The notes: a model not told the origin generated them from the letters alone. A stretch of 22,382 bases of DNA from Bacillota bacterium (GCA_023393235.1 JAEWMH010000061.1:1-22382); one strand, 5' to 3'; numbered from the stretch's first letter, positions 1 to 6,685 are shown. A program made the numbers and translations.

Positions 1-1
1 T

Positions 2-637
2 GACCGGGGTGTGCTGGTCCTCAAGCTGGGGGAGCGGGGGATAGACCGGGAGACGACAGTGATTGCCTATGATGACCAAGGAGGGGCGATGGCGGCACGG
101 TTCTGGTGGCTGCTGCGGTTTCTGGGCCATGAGAAGGTATATCTCCTGGACGGCGGCTACAGCGGCTGGGTACAGGCTGGGCTGCCGGTTTCAACGGAGC
201 CTGCCGCGCCGGCGGAGCCCAAGGTGTTCGGACCCCGGGTGCAGAACCGGATGCTGGTGGTGATGGAGGATGTGCGGGAGAAGCTGGAATGGCCGGGTAC
301 GATGCTCATCGACTCCAGAGAACCGAAGCGGTACCGGGGCGAAGAGGAGCCCATCGACAAAAAGGCAGGCCATATACCGGGGGCGGAGAACCGGTTCTGG
401 AAGGATAATCTCGGACCGGACGGCCTGTGGCTGTCTCCGGAGGAGCTCAAGGCCCGGTTCGACAGCGTCTATCCGGACCAGGAGATCATCGTGTATTGCG
501 GCTCCGGCGTCACCGCCTGCCCCAACCTGCTGGCCTTGGCCGAGGCCGGGCGGGAGGATGCCAAGCTTTATCTGGGCAGCTGGAGCGACTGGATCAGCCA
601 CGGGGACAACCCGATTGCTGTGGGAGACGAAGTGTAA
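2..637 (+). CDS. Thiosulfate/3-mercaptopyruvate sulfurtransferase, two rhodanese domains (5' end outside window)
   Basis: Transfers sulfane sulfur from 3-mercaptopyruvate or thiosulfate to an acceptor through a cysteine persulfide, probably in the cytoplasm. The frame is open to the left edge, so about 70 N-terminal residues of a roughly 280-residue family member are missing. Counting from the GTG at 11, residues 13-60 are the end of the inactive first rhodanese domain (YDDQGG, WWLLRFLGH, LDGGYSGW). The second domain starts near residue 95 with DSREPKRY and GHIPGA and carries the active loop CGSGVTAC with Cys163. A CGSGVTA loop is more typical of mercaptopyruvate than of thiosulfate sulfurtransferases; substrate preference from this loop is an inference. 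The TAA stop is followed by about 190 bp without a gene. Confidence 0.9.
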   Translation, partial: DRGVLVLKLGERGIDRETTVIAYDDQGGAMAARFWWLLRFLGHEKVYLLDGGYSGWVQAGLPVSTEPAAPAEPKVFGPRVQNRMLVVMEDVREKLEWPGTMLIDSREPKRYRGEEEPIDKKAGHIPGAENRFWKDNLGPDGLWLSPEELKARFDSVYPDQEIIVYCGSGVTACPNLLALAEAGREDAKLYLGSWSDWISHGDNPIAVGDEV

Positions 638-824
638 GGCCGCGTGGGAGGCGGGTTGGAGGGCTGTATCAGGTTAGGAGCAAGTGACCTGTTGCAGCCT
701 TTTTTGGCGTTCTCGTTGAACAGCTTGAAAAAGAGGTCAAAGTTCATACTTCTCTTTAAGCCTGATGTTGATGGAATGATATACTAATATTGGCAGTACA
801 AAAAAAGTTAAAGTAGGTGCTCGC

Positions 825-1217
825 ATGAAGTTGGAGGCAGTGAAGCGATTTTTTGAGTTGATTGAAACTTTCAGTATCTCCGAGTCTGACTTCAAGCCTT
901 TACTTCATCCAGAAATCGAACAAACCGAATTCCCGAATTTTATTACTCCCGGTGTGGTTGTAAGCAGCTTTGAAGTAATCATGCAGCGAATACCTAATGG
1001 AAAAAGGCTTTTGAAAGAACAGAAGTACGATATTCAGCGGGTTTACGAAGCCGGAGAGACCCTGATCACAGAAGTGATTTGGACGGCCGAGGTCGGAGCG
1101 GATGTTGGTGTGTTTAAAACTGGGCAGCGGCTCAAAGCGTTTTTCTGCTGCCTCTTCGAATTCAAGGATGGCAAAATCTATAGACAAAGAAATTATGATT
1201 GCTTCGAACGTTTTTAG
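825..1217 (+). CDS. SnoaL/NTF2-like protein
   Basis: A 130-residue protein of the size and pattern of the NTF2-like (SnoaL) superfamily: N-terminal helices (KRFFELIETFSI), a central section with hydrophobic strands, and the characteristic ending in which a strand reads FEFKDGKIYRQRNYDCFERF. Members are small alpha+beta barrel proteins, either ligand-binding or isomerase/hydrolase-like, and the sequence alone does not identify a substrate. The ATG follows AGGTG with a 5-nt spacer. The gene is visibly richer in A+T than the sulfurtransferase upstream and lies next to a MITE-like element, so it may belong to an accessory stretch. It is probably monocistronic, with a hairpin terminator about 80 bp downstream. 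Confidence 0.75.
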   Translation: MKLEAVKRFFELIETFSISESDFKPLLHPEIEQTEFPNFITPGVVVSSFEVIMQRIPNGKRLLKEQKYDIQRVYEAGETLITEVIWTAEVGADVGVFKTGQRLKAFFCCLFEFKDGKIYRQRNYDCFERF

Positions 1218-1230
1218 CGGTTTGTCCCGT

Positions 1231-1268
1231 CAGCCCATCCAACCCTCCGACGACGAGGCCATGGGCTG
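1231..1268. repeat. Inverted repeat downstream of the NTF2-like gene
   Basis: CAGCCCAT at 1231-1238 is the exact complement of ATGGGCTG at 1261-1268, with a 22-nt loop. No T-run follows directly. It may be RNA structure in the 3' untranslated region or chance. Confidence 0.35.
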
Positions 1269-1293
1269 AAGGGTCGAAAGCTCTACAACAAAT

Positions 1294-1329
1294 ACACCGC
1301 CCCGGGCTTCGGCCTGATGGCGGTGTTTT
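1294..1329 (+). terminator. Rho-independent terminator after the NTF2-like gene
   Basis: ACACCGCC (1294-1301) pairs with GGCGGTGT (1319-1326) around a GC-rich loop and is followed by TTTC. It fits termination of the gene ending at 1217. The T-run is short, so efficiency is uncertain. Confidence 0.6.
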
Positions 1330-1352
1330 CGGTTAGAAGGTGGTACGCCCTG

Positions 1353-1519
1353 CTAGGGCGTGTTTGCAAACCTGCTTGAGGGCATCTTTTACTGCCTTTT
1401 CGTCCCTTGCATCGTTACATCCGCTTGACGTACCCCCGGTACGCCTTCGCGAAAGTGCCTTGCCTGGAACGTAAATTCAGCACAATCTGCTCCCCTCGGA
1501 GTTTGCAAACACGCCCTAG
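1353..1519. mobile_element. MITE-like element, 167 bp, perfect 19-bp terminal inverted repeats
   Basis: CTAGGGCGTGTTTGCAAAC at 1353-1371 is repeated exactly in inverted orientation at 1501-1519. The 129 bp between them hold no credible ORF. A short internal palindrome, CGTACC-CCC-GGTACG, lies at 1429-1443. The outermost CTAG on each side could be a 4-bp target duplication of the YTAR type made by some IS5-family transposases; that link is an inference. With the transposase absent, the element fits a miniature inverted-repeat transposable element moved in trans. The left flank (ACGCCCT at 1345-1351) is complementary to the left tip (AGGGCGT at 1355-1361), perhaps the trace of a second copy or of a nested insertion. 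Confidence 0.65.
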
Positions 1520-1686
1520 TCATTCGTTGAATGTGTCCCTCTCGGATCAGGCACCCCCAATTTTGTTGCCGCTCTCCATCAGGAGGTTTCGAACCAGAAG
1601 ACGGGCAAGGGACGCCCAAGTGACTGCCACGAGTTTTGGTGATGGTTCGGTTAGGAGTAAATGTTTACACGTAAACGTGCTTGCAC

Positions 1687-2409
1687 TTACACTAGATTGT
1701 TGTTCCGTGCGAACGCATACATTCCTATCCCCGCGGCGACGGAAAGGTTGAACGAGTCCACATCTGTAGACAACGGAATTTTGACGCTTTGACCCAAATA
1801 GGCAAATGCTTCGCATAGTCCGCTTGCCTCGTTTCCGAAAATCAGTGTAAAGAGGGGACACGGCGGTGCGTCCTCTGGCGCAATCGAGCCCGTAAGCATG
1901 AATGGGAATAAGGTGTGGAGCGGATATTGCGTCTGGTACTCGTCATAGCTCGAATAAACGCATTGACGTATGTGAAACAACGCGCCCATACTGGCACGAA
2001 CGGTTTTGGGATTCCATACATCCGCCGCCGGTTCAATCACGGCAAGATTTCTAAGATTCAGTCCTGCCATTGTGCGGATGATGGTACCGAGGTTTCCCAT
2101 ATCAGACGGATTTACCAGCACAATATGCGGCTCATCTACCGCAAGCGCGTCCGCATATTTACGAAATACACCGACTACATAGCTGTTTTCCTTTTGGTTT
2201 ACAATGCTAAATGCCTTGTCAGACTGCACTAGAGGCACGTTTAGCGCATTGCACAGCTCGCTAAGGCCATCGTCGTCGCGGTAATCCGAGTGGATGTATA
2301 CGCACTTGGCGGCGCTAGTCCGTTTTTTCAATAACTCAAACGTCGCATAAGCGCCGGACGTGTAGGAAATCTCAAGTTCCTTTTTATACGCTTTTAATTT
2401 GTTTGTCAT
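1687..2409 (-). CDS. SpoU/TrmH-family RNA 2'-O-ribose methyltransferase
   Basis: A 240-residue SPOUT-class enzyme that would transfer a methyl group from S-adenosylmethionine to a ribose 2'-OH in rRNA or tRNA. All three SpoU motifs are visible: motif 1 VNPSDMGNLGTIIRT at about 99-113 with the conserved Asn and Arg, motif 2 FGNEASGL at 191-198, and motif 3 SFNLSVAAGI at 219-228. Residues 1-90 form an N-terminal substrate-recognition domain (YKKELEISYTSGAYATFELLKKR). Relatives include housekeeping enzymes and antibiotic-resistance methylases of the TsnR/AviRb type; the target base cannot be read from the sequence. The ATG has AAGGAG 8 nt upstream, but that site lies inside a hairpin, and a 29-codon leader ORF precedes it. 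G+C is lower than in the neighbours and a MITE-like element lies downstream, which together suggest acquisition. Confidence 0.88.
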   Translation of the reverse strand: MTNKLKAYKKELEISYTSGAYATFELLKKRTSAAKCVYIHSDYRDDDGLSELCNALNVPLVQSDKAFSIVNQKENSYVVGVFRKYADALAVDEPHIVLVNPSDMGNLGTIIRTMAGLNLRNLAVIEPAADVWNPKTVRASMGALFHIRQCVYSSYDEYQTQYPLHTLFPFMLTGSIAPEDAPPCPLFTLIFGNEASGLCEAFAYLGQSVKIPLSTDVDSFNLSVAAGIGMYAFARNNNLV

Positions 2410-2417
2410 ATTACCCG

Positions 2418-2528
2418 CTCCTTAAAATTGATCTTTAAGGATGCAAGGCCGACAAACGATTACGGCGAAATTAGGTTCTTATGCTCCATGCAAGTATCGC
2501 CGTCTGTTTGACAGACCTTGCATGGAGC
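2418..2528 (-). promoter_or_regulatory. Putative translational attenuator of the SpoU/TrmH methyltransferase gene
   Basis: Read on the reverse strand, the leader contains mutually exclusive pairings. Stem A joins GCTCCATGCAAG (2528-2517) to CTTGCATGGAGC (2494-2483), with an inner GTCTG/CAGAC hairpin. The SD hairpin joins CCTTAAA (2440-2434 in transcript order, reading CCTTAAA) to TTTAAGG (2426-2420), which includes most of the AAGGAG ribosome binding site. ATGCAAGG in the 5' arm of stem A can pair instead with CCTTGCAT (2448-2441), just before the SD hairpin, and CGCTCC in the same arm can pair with GGAGCG at the SD. The 5' arm lies within the leader ORF, so a ribosome stalled there would change the folding. 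The pairings are seen in the sequence; the regulatory role is inferred from erm-type attenuators. Confidence 0.6.
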
Positions 2529-2560
2529 GCGCCAAGTACATAACCAAATGTAAGGGCCAT
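2471..2560 (-). CDS. Putative 29-aa leader peptide upstream of the methyltransferase gene
   Basis: A short reverse-strand ORF begins with ATG at 2560, has a near-perfect Shine-Dalgarno (GGAGGTG, 4 nt before the ATG) and ends at TAA 61 nt before the methyltransferase start. The peptide begins MALTFGYVLGALHARS and ends AWSIRT. Both arms of a 12-bp stem lie inside it, the 5' arm around codons 10-14 and the 3' arm around codons 23-26. A good ribosome binding site, small size, position in the leader and overlap with hairpins that reach toward the next SD are the usual marks of a regulatory leader peptide, as with erm and cat genes. I do not recognise the peptide itself. Its translation is an inference, because the ORF is too short to be supported by coding statistics. 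Confidence 0.6.
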   Translation of the reverse strand: MALTFGYVLGALHARSVKQTAILAWSIRT

Positions 2561-2635
2561 ATTTCACCTCCAAGTCTCGATCAAGCTCTGTAAGCCGATC
2601 AATCCGACTTAGCCTGACACATAATTTTCGTTTGA

Positions 2636-2663
2636 TGTAAATTTATTGTTCAATAAATTTACA
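2636..2663. promoter_or_regulatory. Perfect 28-bp palindrome between divergent genes (operator candidate)
   Basis: Arm TGTAAATTTATTG (2636-2648), spacer TT, then the exact inverted arm (2651-2663). It sits between the reverse-strand methyltransferase leader and the forward-strand ABC exporter. A weak sigma-A-like match on the forward strand (TTGTTC at about 2646-2651, 16-nt gap, TATCAA) would overlap it. It could bind a dimeric repressor or form a cruciform; no matching regulator gene is adjacent. Confidence 0.5.
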
Positions 2664-2820
2664 ATTCTATCAAGGGATAGTTTGAGTTAAATGAATCAAG
2701 CAGAATTAATCTTGCAAACAACCGCCAACAGCCGGCCGCAAGCCGGTTGAAACCCCGCCCCTCCTTGTGCCGTAGATAAACCAGAAGCTCTTTCTTGTGA
2801 CCATACGGAGGTGTTGCAGT

Positions 2821-3531
2821 TTGCGTTTGATCATAGAGGATATCGTGAAGCGGTTTGAGGATAAGCAGGTGCTCCGGGAAGCGGGGTTCAGCTTTGAGCA
2901 AGGAAAGATTTATGGTCTGCTCGGCCGCAATGGAGCGGGCAAAACGACGCTGTTCAACTGCTTAAGCCAAGAGATGGCCACGGACGGCGGTCAGGTGCTT
3001 CTGGAGGAGAACGGTCACAGGCGGGAGCTGCGCGAGCAGGATGTGGGGTATGTGTATTCCCTTCCGATTCTTCCGGAATTTCTGACGGGGTATGAATTTG
3101 TCCGGTTTTTCATGGATATTAACCGGGACAAGCTGCAGACGGAACAAGGGATTGATCATTATTTTGATATGATGAGCATGACCACCGGGGACCGGCACCG
3201 TCTGATCAAAAACTACTCCCACGGGATGAAGAATAAGCTGCAGATGCTGCTGTTCCTGTTGACGAAGCCGCCGGTTATTCTGCTGGATGAGCCGCTCACT
3301 TCCTTCGATGTGATTGTCGCTTTGGAGATGAAGAATATGCTGCGGGAGATGAAGCGGGACCACATACTGATCTTCTCTACGCATATCCTCCAATTGGCCT
3401 CGGATCTGTGCGATGAACTGGTCTTATTGAACAACGGGAAATTGTCCGGTGTGCCCTCTGAGCTGTTGAAGAGCCCCGAGTTTGAGCAATCCGTCATTCA
3501 ACTGCTGAAGGACGACGAAGCTCATGTTTAG
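2821..3531 (+). CDS. ABC transporter ATP-binding protein
   Basis: Cytoplasmic ATPase subunit (236 aa) that would power the membrane protein encoded next. Visible motifs are Walker A GRNGAGKT at 35-42, a signature-like YSHGMKNKL at 132-140 (the usual second residue Gly is His), Walker B VILLDEP at 152-158, D-loop SFD, and the H-loop His188 in FSTHI. The usual Q-loop glutamine is not obvious in YVYSLPILPEF. The TTG start is chosen because GGAGGTG lies 7 nt before it; the in-frame GTG at 2797 would place that ribosome binding site inside the coding sequence. The 3' end overlaps the permease ATG by 8 nt, indicating translational coupling. Substrate unknown; ABC-2-type ATPases like this usually serve exporters. 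Confidence 0.9.
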   Translation: MRLIIEDIVKRFEDKQVLREAGFSFEQGKIYGLLGRNGAGKTTLFNCLSQEMATDGGQVLLEENGHRRELREQDVGYVYSLPILPEFLTGYEFVRFFMDINRDKLQTEQGIDHYFDMMSMTTGDRHRLIKNYSHGMKNKLQMLLFLLTKPPVILLDEPLTSFDVIVALEMKNMLREMKRDHILIFSTHILQLASDLCDELVLLNNGKLSGVPSELLKSPEFEQSVIQLLKDDEAHV

Positions 3532-5131
3532 AACGATTAACACGCTGTTGTCTATCCGCACATCCACAACGGTTAATATGCTTATGTATTATATTCAGAA
3601 GCTGCCCCTGATCGGCAAGCTGATCAAAGAAACCGCCTACGCAAATCTGAAACTCAAAAAAACCGTTTCCGTCATTGCGTTTCTGCTTACCCTGTTGTGG
3701 GGATTCATGACCAGGCTGGCTTATGTCGGGATGCTTGTCTTTTTGCCTGTTGTGACTGTAGGGGCGGAGTTGACAGAGGAACAAACCCTGCGGCAGTTTG
3801 TTCATATTTTGGCTATGATCAGCTTAGTGGTAGCTTGCGTTAGCAGTGTAACGGTCCTTGAACCGAAGCGGGAAAAATATGTAGCCGTGAAGCTCATGAG
3901 ATTGTCTCCGACGAGATACATGAAGGCTTCGCTGGGATACCGTTATGTGACCTTTCTCATCTATCTGATGCCTGCCTTGCTTTTGTTTGGAACACGTATG
4001 GGAGCCACGGTTACACAGGCAGTTCTGCTTGCAGCCTTGATCACGCTGTGGCGGATTGTGGCGGAGTACGCTCACCTTAAGCTCTTTGAGAAAACTGGTA
4101 TGGTGCTGATCAAGCATACCGCCATCGTTTGGAGTGTCATTGCGCTTGATTATGCCGCTGCGTATGTGCCGCTGCTGTTCAACCGGGCACCGCCATCGGA
4201 AATGGTTCTGCTGAGTTGGCCTGCCGGCCTGCTTATTGCGGCGGGGGGATTGTGGGCGGCGGTAAAGCTGGCCCGTTATTCCGGTTACAGAGAAGCGGTT
4301 GATGCCGCAACCAAAAGGGATGACCCGCTGCTGAACCTGGGTAAAATGATGTCGGACGCGGAGAAAAAAAGCGTTAGGGTCAAGGACAGCGATTATAAGG
4401 TGGAGCAGGAGCAGCAGAACAAGCTGGAGTCGAAGAAAGGCTACGCCTATCTGAACGCTATTTTCTTCGCCAGGCACCGCAGTCTGATCAGAGGCCCGGT
4501 GAACAAACGGTTAGCCATCATCGGTGCTGCCGGGGTGATTGGCGTGATCCTCATGCTTCTGTTTCGGGAGCAAGTGCAGAGCCTTGGATGGGGAGTGGCA
4601 GCGATCTTCCCTGTTCTGGGTTTGGTCATGTACTTCATGGCCGTAGGCGAAAAGATATGCAAGACGATGTTCTACAATTGCGATCTCAGTCTGCTGCGGT
4701 ACAGCTATTACCGAAACGCGGCTTATGAACATTTTCGTATCCGGTTCGGAAAAATGCTGGGCATGAACCTGTCGATTGCAGCCGCTCTTGGAGTGTCACT
4801 GACCGCTATCGCGGCTTCGACCGGAGGAGAGTGGCTGAATAGCGAGTTGCTCCTGCTTTGGATATGTGTGGTTTCCCTGTCTGTCTTTTTCACGGTCCAT
4901 CATTTATGTATGTATTACTTGTTTCAGCCGTATTCGACGGAGCTGAATGTGAAGAACCCCCTGTACTACTTACTAAACATGGCCGTATCGTCCGCATGCG
5001 GCGTCAGCCTTGTTTTGCGGGTGCCCAGTTCCCGCCTGACAGCGGTTATTTTCACTGTAACAGTGGTTTACCTATTACTCGTGTTTGTTTTGGTACGCAG
5101 GTACGGGCATCGCACGTTTCGCGTGAAGTAG
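3524..5131 (+). CDS. Large polytopic membrane protein, ABC exporter permease
   Basis: A 535-residue integral membrane protein with roughly ten to twelve hydrophobic segments arranged in two halves (about residues 45-250 and 325-530). A charged cytoplasmic linker separates them, containing KRDDPLLNLGKMMSDAEKK and a Gln/Glu/Lys-rich stretch near 285-310. Its start overlaps the end of the ATPase gene, so the two form one exporter and the ATPase would act as a homodimer on this single subunit. I do not recognise a specific substrate family; exporters of this build include those for peptides, lipids and antimicrobials. The divergent RNA methyltransferase makes a drug-response role conceivable, but that is speculative. 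A weak hairpin follows the stop. Confidence 0.82.
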   Translation: MFRTINTLLSIRTSTTVNMLMYYIQKLPLIGKLIKETAYANLKLKKTVSVIAFLLTLLWGFMTRLAYVGMLVFLPVVTVGAELTEEQTLRQFVHILAMISLVVACVSSVTVLEPKREKYVAVKLMRLSPTRYMKASLGYRYVTFLIYLMPALLLFGTRMGATVTQAVLLAALITLWRIVAEYAHLKLFEKTGMVLIKHTAIVWSVIALDYAAAYVPLLFNRAPPSEMVLLSWPAGLLIAAGGLWAAVKLARYSGYREAVDAATKRDDPLLNLGKMMSDAEKKSVRVKDSDYKVEQEQQNKLESKKGYAYLNAIFFARHRSLIRGPVNKRLAIIGAAGVIGVILMLLFREQVQSLGWGVAAIFPVLGLVMYFMAVGEKICKTMFYNCDLSLLRYSYYRNAAYEHFRIRFGKMLGMNLSIAAALGVSLTAIAASTGGEWLNSELLLLWICVVSLSVFFTVHHLCMYYLFQPYSTELNVKNPLYYLLNMAVSSACGVSLVLRVPSSRLTAVIFTVTVVYLLLVFVLVRRYGHRTFRVK

Positions 5132-5142
5132 ACAGCAGCTAA

Positions 5143-5165
5143 ACCCGCCTTAAAGATAGGCGGGT
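5143..5165. terminator. Hairpin between convergent exporter and TPR genes
   Basis: ACCCGCCT (5143-5150) and AGGCGGGT (5158-5165) form an 8-bp stem between the ends of convergent genes. There is no clear T-run on either side, so it is a weak bidirectional terminator candidate. Confidence 0.5.
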
Positions 5166-5175
5166 AACAGCTCGT

Positions 5176-5916
5176 TTATCCTTTTCTAATCTCTGCCTCA
5201 AGCTTCTCCAGTTCCTCTTTCGGCCAGACGTCGTCGAAATCATGCCGGTTCAAAAACAGGATGATTTTCTTCCACTCCTCCTTCGCCTCCTCAAGTCTGC
5301 CCTCCCGCTTCAACAGGAAAGCCCGGCTGAATCGGCCATCGATGAGATTGGCATCCAATTCATTGGACAGCTCCCAAGCTTCCAGAGCCTCTTCCACCTT
5401 CCCCTGACGGGATAGCACTTCTCCGGAATAATAATGCAAGACAGCTGCGTTGGGAAAAAGCTTCAGCGCGGTTTCTGCGGTTAAATGAGCTTCTTTCGTT
5501 TGATCCGCTTTTAGATAACAATTAATCAAGAATGAATAGTTTTTGGGGTCAGCAGGGTCAGATTGGAGTCTTTCTTTGTAAAATTCAATAGACTTACGAT
5601 TCTCCAGTAGACCTGCCCTTACGTGGATCAAGTGGCCATGAAGCATTCCCTCAAGCCAGTTATACATTGCAAGCTGCGGGCTATGCAGAGCTTTCTCATA
5701 TTGTTCGGCTGATTTTCTCAATAGTTTCCGGGCCTTTTTTCCTAAGACGTTCCCATACCAGTAGAGGTATTCGGGGTTATCCGGCTGTTCGGCCAGTGCT
5801 TCCTCATAAAGCTTCGTAACTTTTTCACATAATGAATCGTCATAGTGCTGTTCCAATTGCTCCATTAGCAGATATTTCTCATCGCGCTCCCATTTTAACG
5901 GGAATGGCTCACTCAT
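5176..5916 (-). CDS. TPR-repeat protein
   Basis: A soluble 246-residue, mostly helical protein with tetratricopeptide-like 34-residue helix pairs. Examples are ...LYEEALAEQPDNPEYLYWYG near residues 36-56, ...FYKERLQSDPADPKNYSFLIN near 112-132, ...AETALKLFPNAAVLHYYSGEVLSRQGKVEEALEAW split over 145-182, and LLKREGRLEEAKEEWKK near 200-217. TPR proteins act as protein-protein interaction scaffolds; the partner is unknown. There is no signal peptide or membrane segment. The ATG comes 5 nt after the stop of the 69-aa gene and is preceded by GGGGGC, so it is the third gene of the sigma-factor operon. It may help control or respond to that sigma factor, but only the gene order supports this. Confidence 0.82.
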   Translation of the reverse strand: MSEPFPLKWERDEKYLLMEQLEQHYDDSLCEKVTKLYEEALAEQPDNPEYLYWYGNVLGKKARKLLRKSAEQYEKALHSPQLAMYNWLEGMLHGHLIHVRAGLLENRKSIEFYKERLQSDPADPKNYSFLINCYLKADQTKEAHLTAETALKLFPNAAVLHYYSGEVLSRQGKVEEALEAWELSNELDANLIDGRFSRAFLLKREGRLEEAKEEWKKIILFLNRHDFDDVWPKEELEKLEAEIRKG

Positions 5917-5921
5917 ATTCT

Positions 5922-6131
5922 TTATGCCCCCTTCATCCGTGTACTTGCTTGGACAGCCTCATCCCGAATCTCGCTGAAAAGCCTTCCTTCCGGTGACGGA
6001 AGTCCATCCAGCTCTTGCAGGAGGTTATCCGCAAGCCTCCGGGCCAAGGTGTGGTAAATGGCATCCCACGTGTCGGGACATTGGCGTTCAAGCTCACTTC
6101 TTAGCATGAATGGCAGCTGGTTTTGCAGCAT
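5922..6131 (-). CDS. Small 69-aa protein downstream of the ECF sigma factor
   Basis: Starts at the ATG at 6131, chosen because GGAGGTG lies 6 nt upstream; longer in-frame versions would lie inside the sigma gene. It begins MLQNQLPFMLRSELERQC, is charged and predicted helical, and has no membrane segment and no HxxxCxxC zinc motif of the classic anti-sigma type. It overlaps the 3' end of the sigma-factor gene by 38 nt, so the two are translationally coupled. Genes in this position after an ECF sigma factor often encode its antagonist, so a compact cytoplasmic anti-sigma factor is possible. I do not recognise the family. Confidence 0.65.
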   Translation of the reverse strand: MLQNQLPFMLRSELERQCPDTWDAIYHTLARRLADNLLQELDGLPSPEGRLFSEIRDEAVQASTRMKGA

Positions 6132-6639
6132 ATCCTTCACCTCCCAAACTATTGGCCAGCTTTGATAGACTGCGCCGGTACCTCCACCGGACCGTACCGG
6201 GGGGAAGTCCGAGCTCCTTGCCGATCTCATGATGCTTGAAGCCGGATATGACATGCAGGATGATAATCAGACGGTCCGTCTCTTCCAGCTGTCCCAGTGT
6301 ATCCATAAGTTCAATCTGCATAAGTGCAGGGTCCGGGTCCGCTTTCGTTGAATCTTCAATCTGTGTGTAACTTTGCCTTATGGTCTGCCTAAGCCTGTCG
6401 TAGGCCAAATTTCTTGCAATGGATAGAATCCATGCTTTTGGGTTGGTTCCCATCCGGTATTGATTGGCCCTTTCATAGAGCTTGAGAAAGGTCTCTTGTT
6501 GGACGTCTTCGGCAAGGGGCTGGTTTCTTACTATAGCCAAAGCCACAGCAAAAACAGGCACCCTCATTTCTTTATAAATCTCATGCAGCGCGGCGATTTC
6601 TCCTTTCGATACTCGGCGCAGCTGGTCGTCTAGGTCCAT
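6094..6639 (-). CDS. ECF-type RNA polymerase sigma factor
   Basis: A 181-residue alternative sigma factor with only regions 2 and 4. Region 2 (about 20-86) includes AEDVQQETFLKLYERANQY and the core-binding/-10 segment NPKAWILSIARNLAYDRLRQ. Region 4 (about 115-165) contains the helix-turn-helix HHEIGKELGLPPGTVRWRYRRSLSKL that reads the -35 element. The ATG is preceded by AAGGGGGTG. Upstream on the same strand, AAC and CGTT separated by 17 nt at about 6685-6662 resemble an ECF promoter, which suggests autoregulation. It is the first gene of a three-gene operon with a 69-aa protein and a TPR protein. Target genes are unknown; an envelope or antibiotic stress regulon would be typical. Confidence 0.92.
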   Translation of the reverse strand: MDLDDQLRRVSKGEIAALHEIYKEMRVPVFAVALAIVRNQPLAEDVQQETFLKLYERANQYRMGTNPKAWILSIARNLAYDRLRQTIRQSYTQIEDSTKADPDPALMQIELMDTLGQLEETDRLIIILHVISGFKHHEIGKELGLPPGTVRWRYRRSLSKLANSLGGEGYAAKPAAIHAKK

Positions 6640-6661
6640 CTTGCACCCCCTTCATGAATAT

Positions 6662-6685
6662 AACGTTTTGGCGGGTGGAAATGTT
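6662..6685 (-). promoter_or_regulatory. Candidate ECF-type promoter of the sigma operon
   Basis: On the reverse strand AAC (6685-6683) and CGTT (6665-6662) are 17 nt apart, close to the ECF pattern AAC-N16/17-CGT. Initiation would fall about 15-20 nt before the sigma-factor ATG. The match is short, so moderate confidence only. Confidence 0.4.

Noticed and set aside
1655..1680. Small palindrome GTTTAC-AC-GTAAAC after the methyltransferase gene
   Set aside because: Short arms, AT-rich and no T-run; not strong enough to call a terminator or operator.
1407..1861. Forward and reverse open frames running through the MITE-like element and the methyltransferase 3' end
   Set aside because: No motif, no ribosome binding site, and they cross the element boundary. 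Region 1520-1686 therefore holds no gene I can support.
2659..2901. Reverse-strand open frame upstream of the ABC ATPase gene
   Set aside because: It overlaps the true start of the ATPase and has no domain or ribosome binding site.
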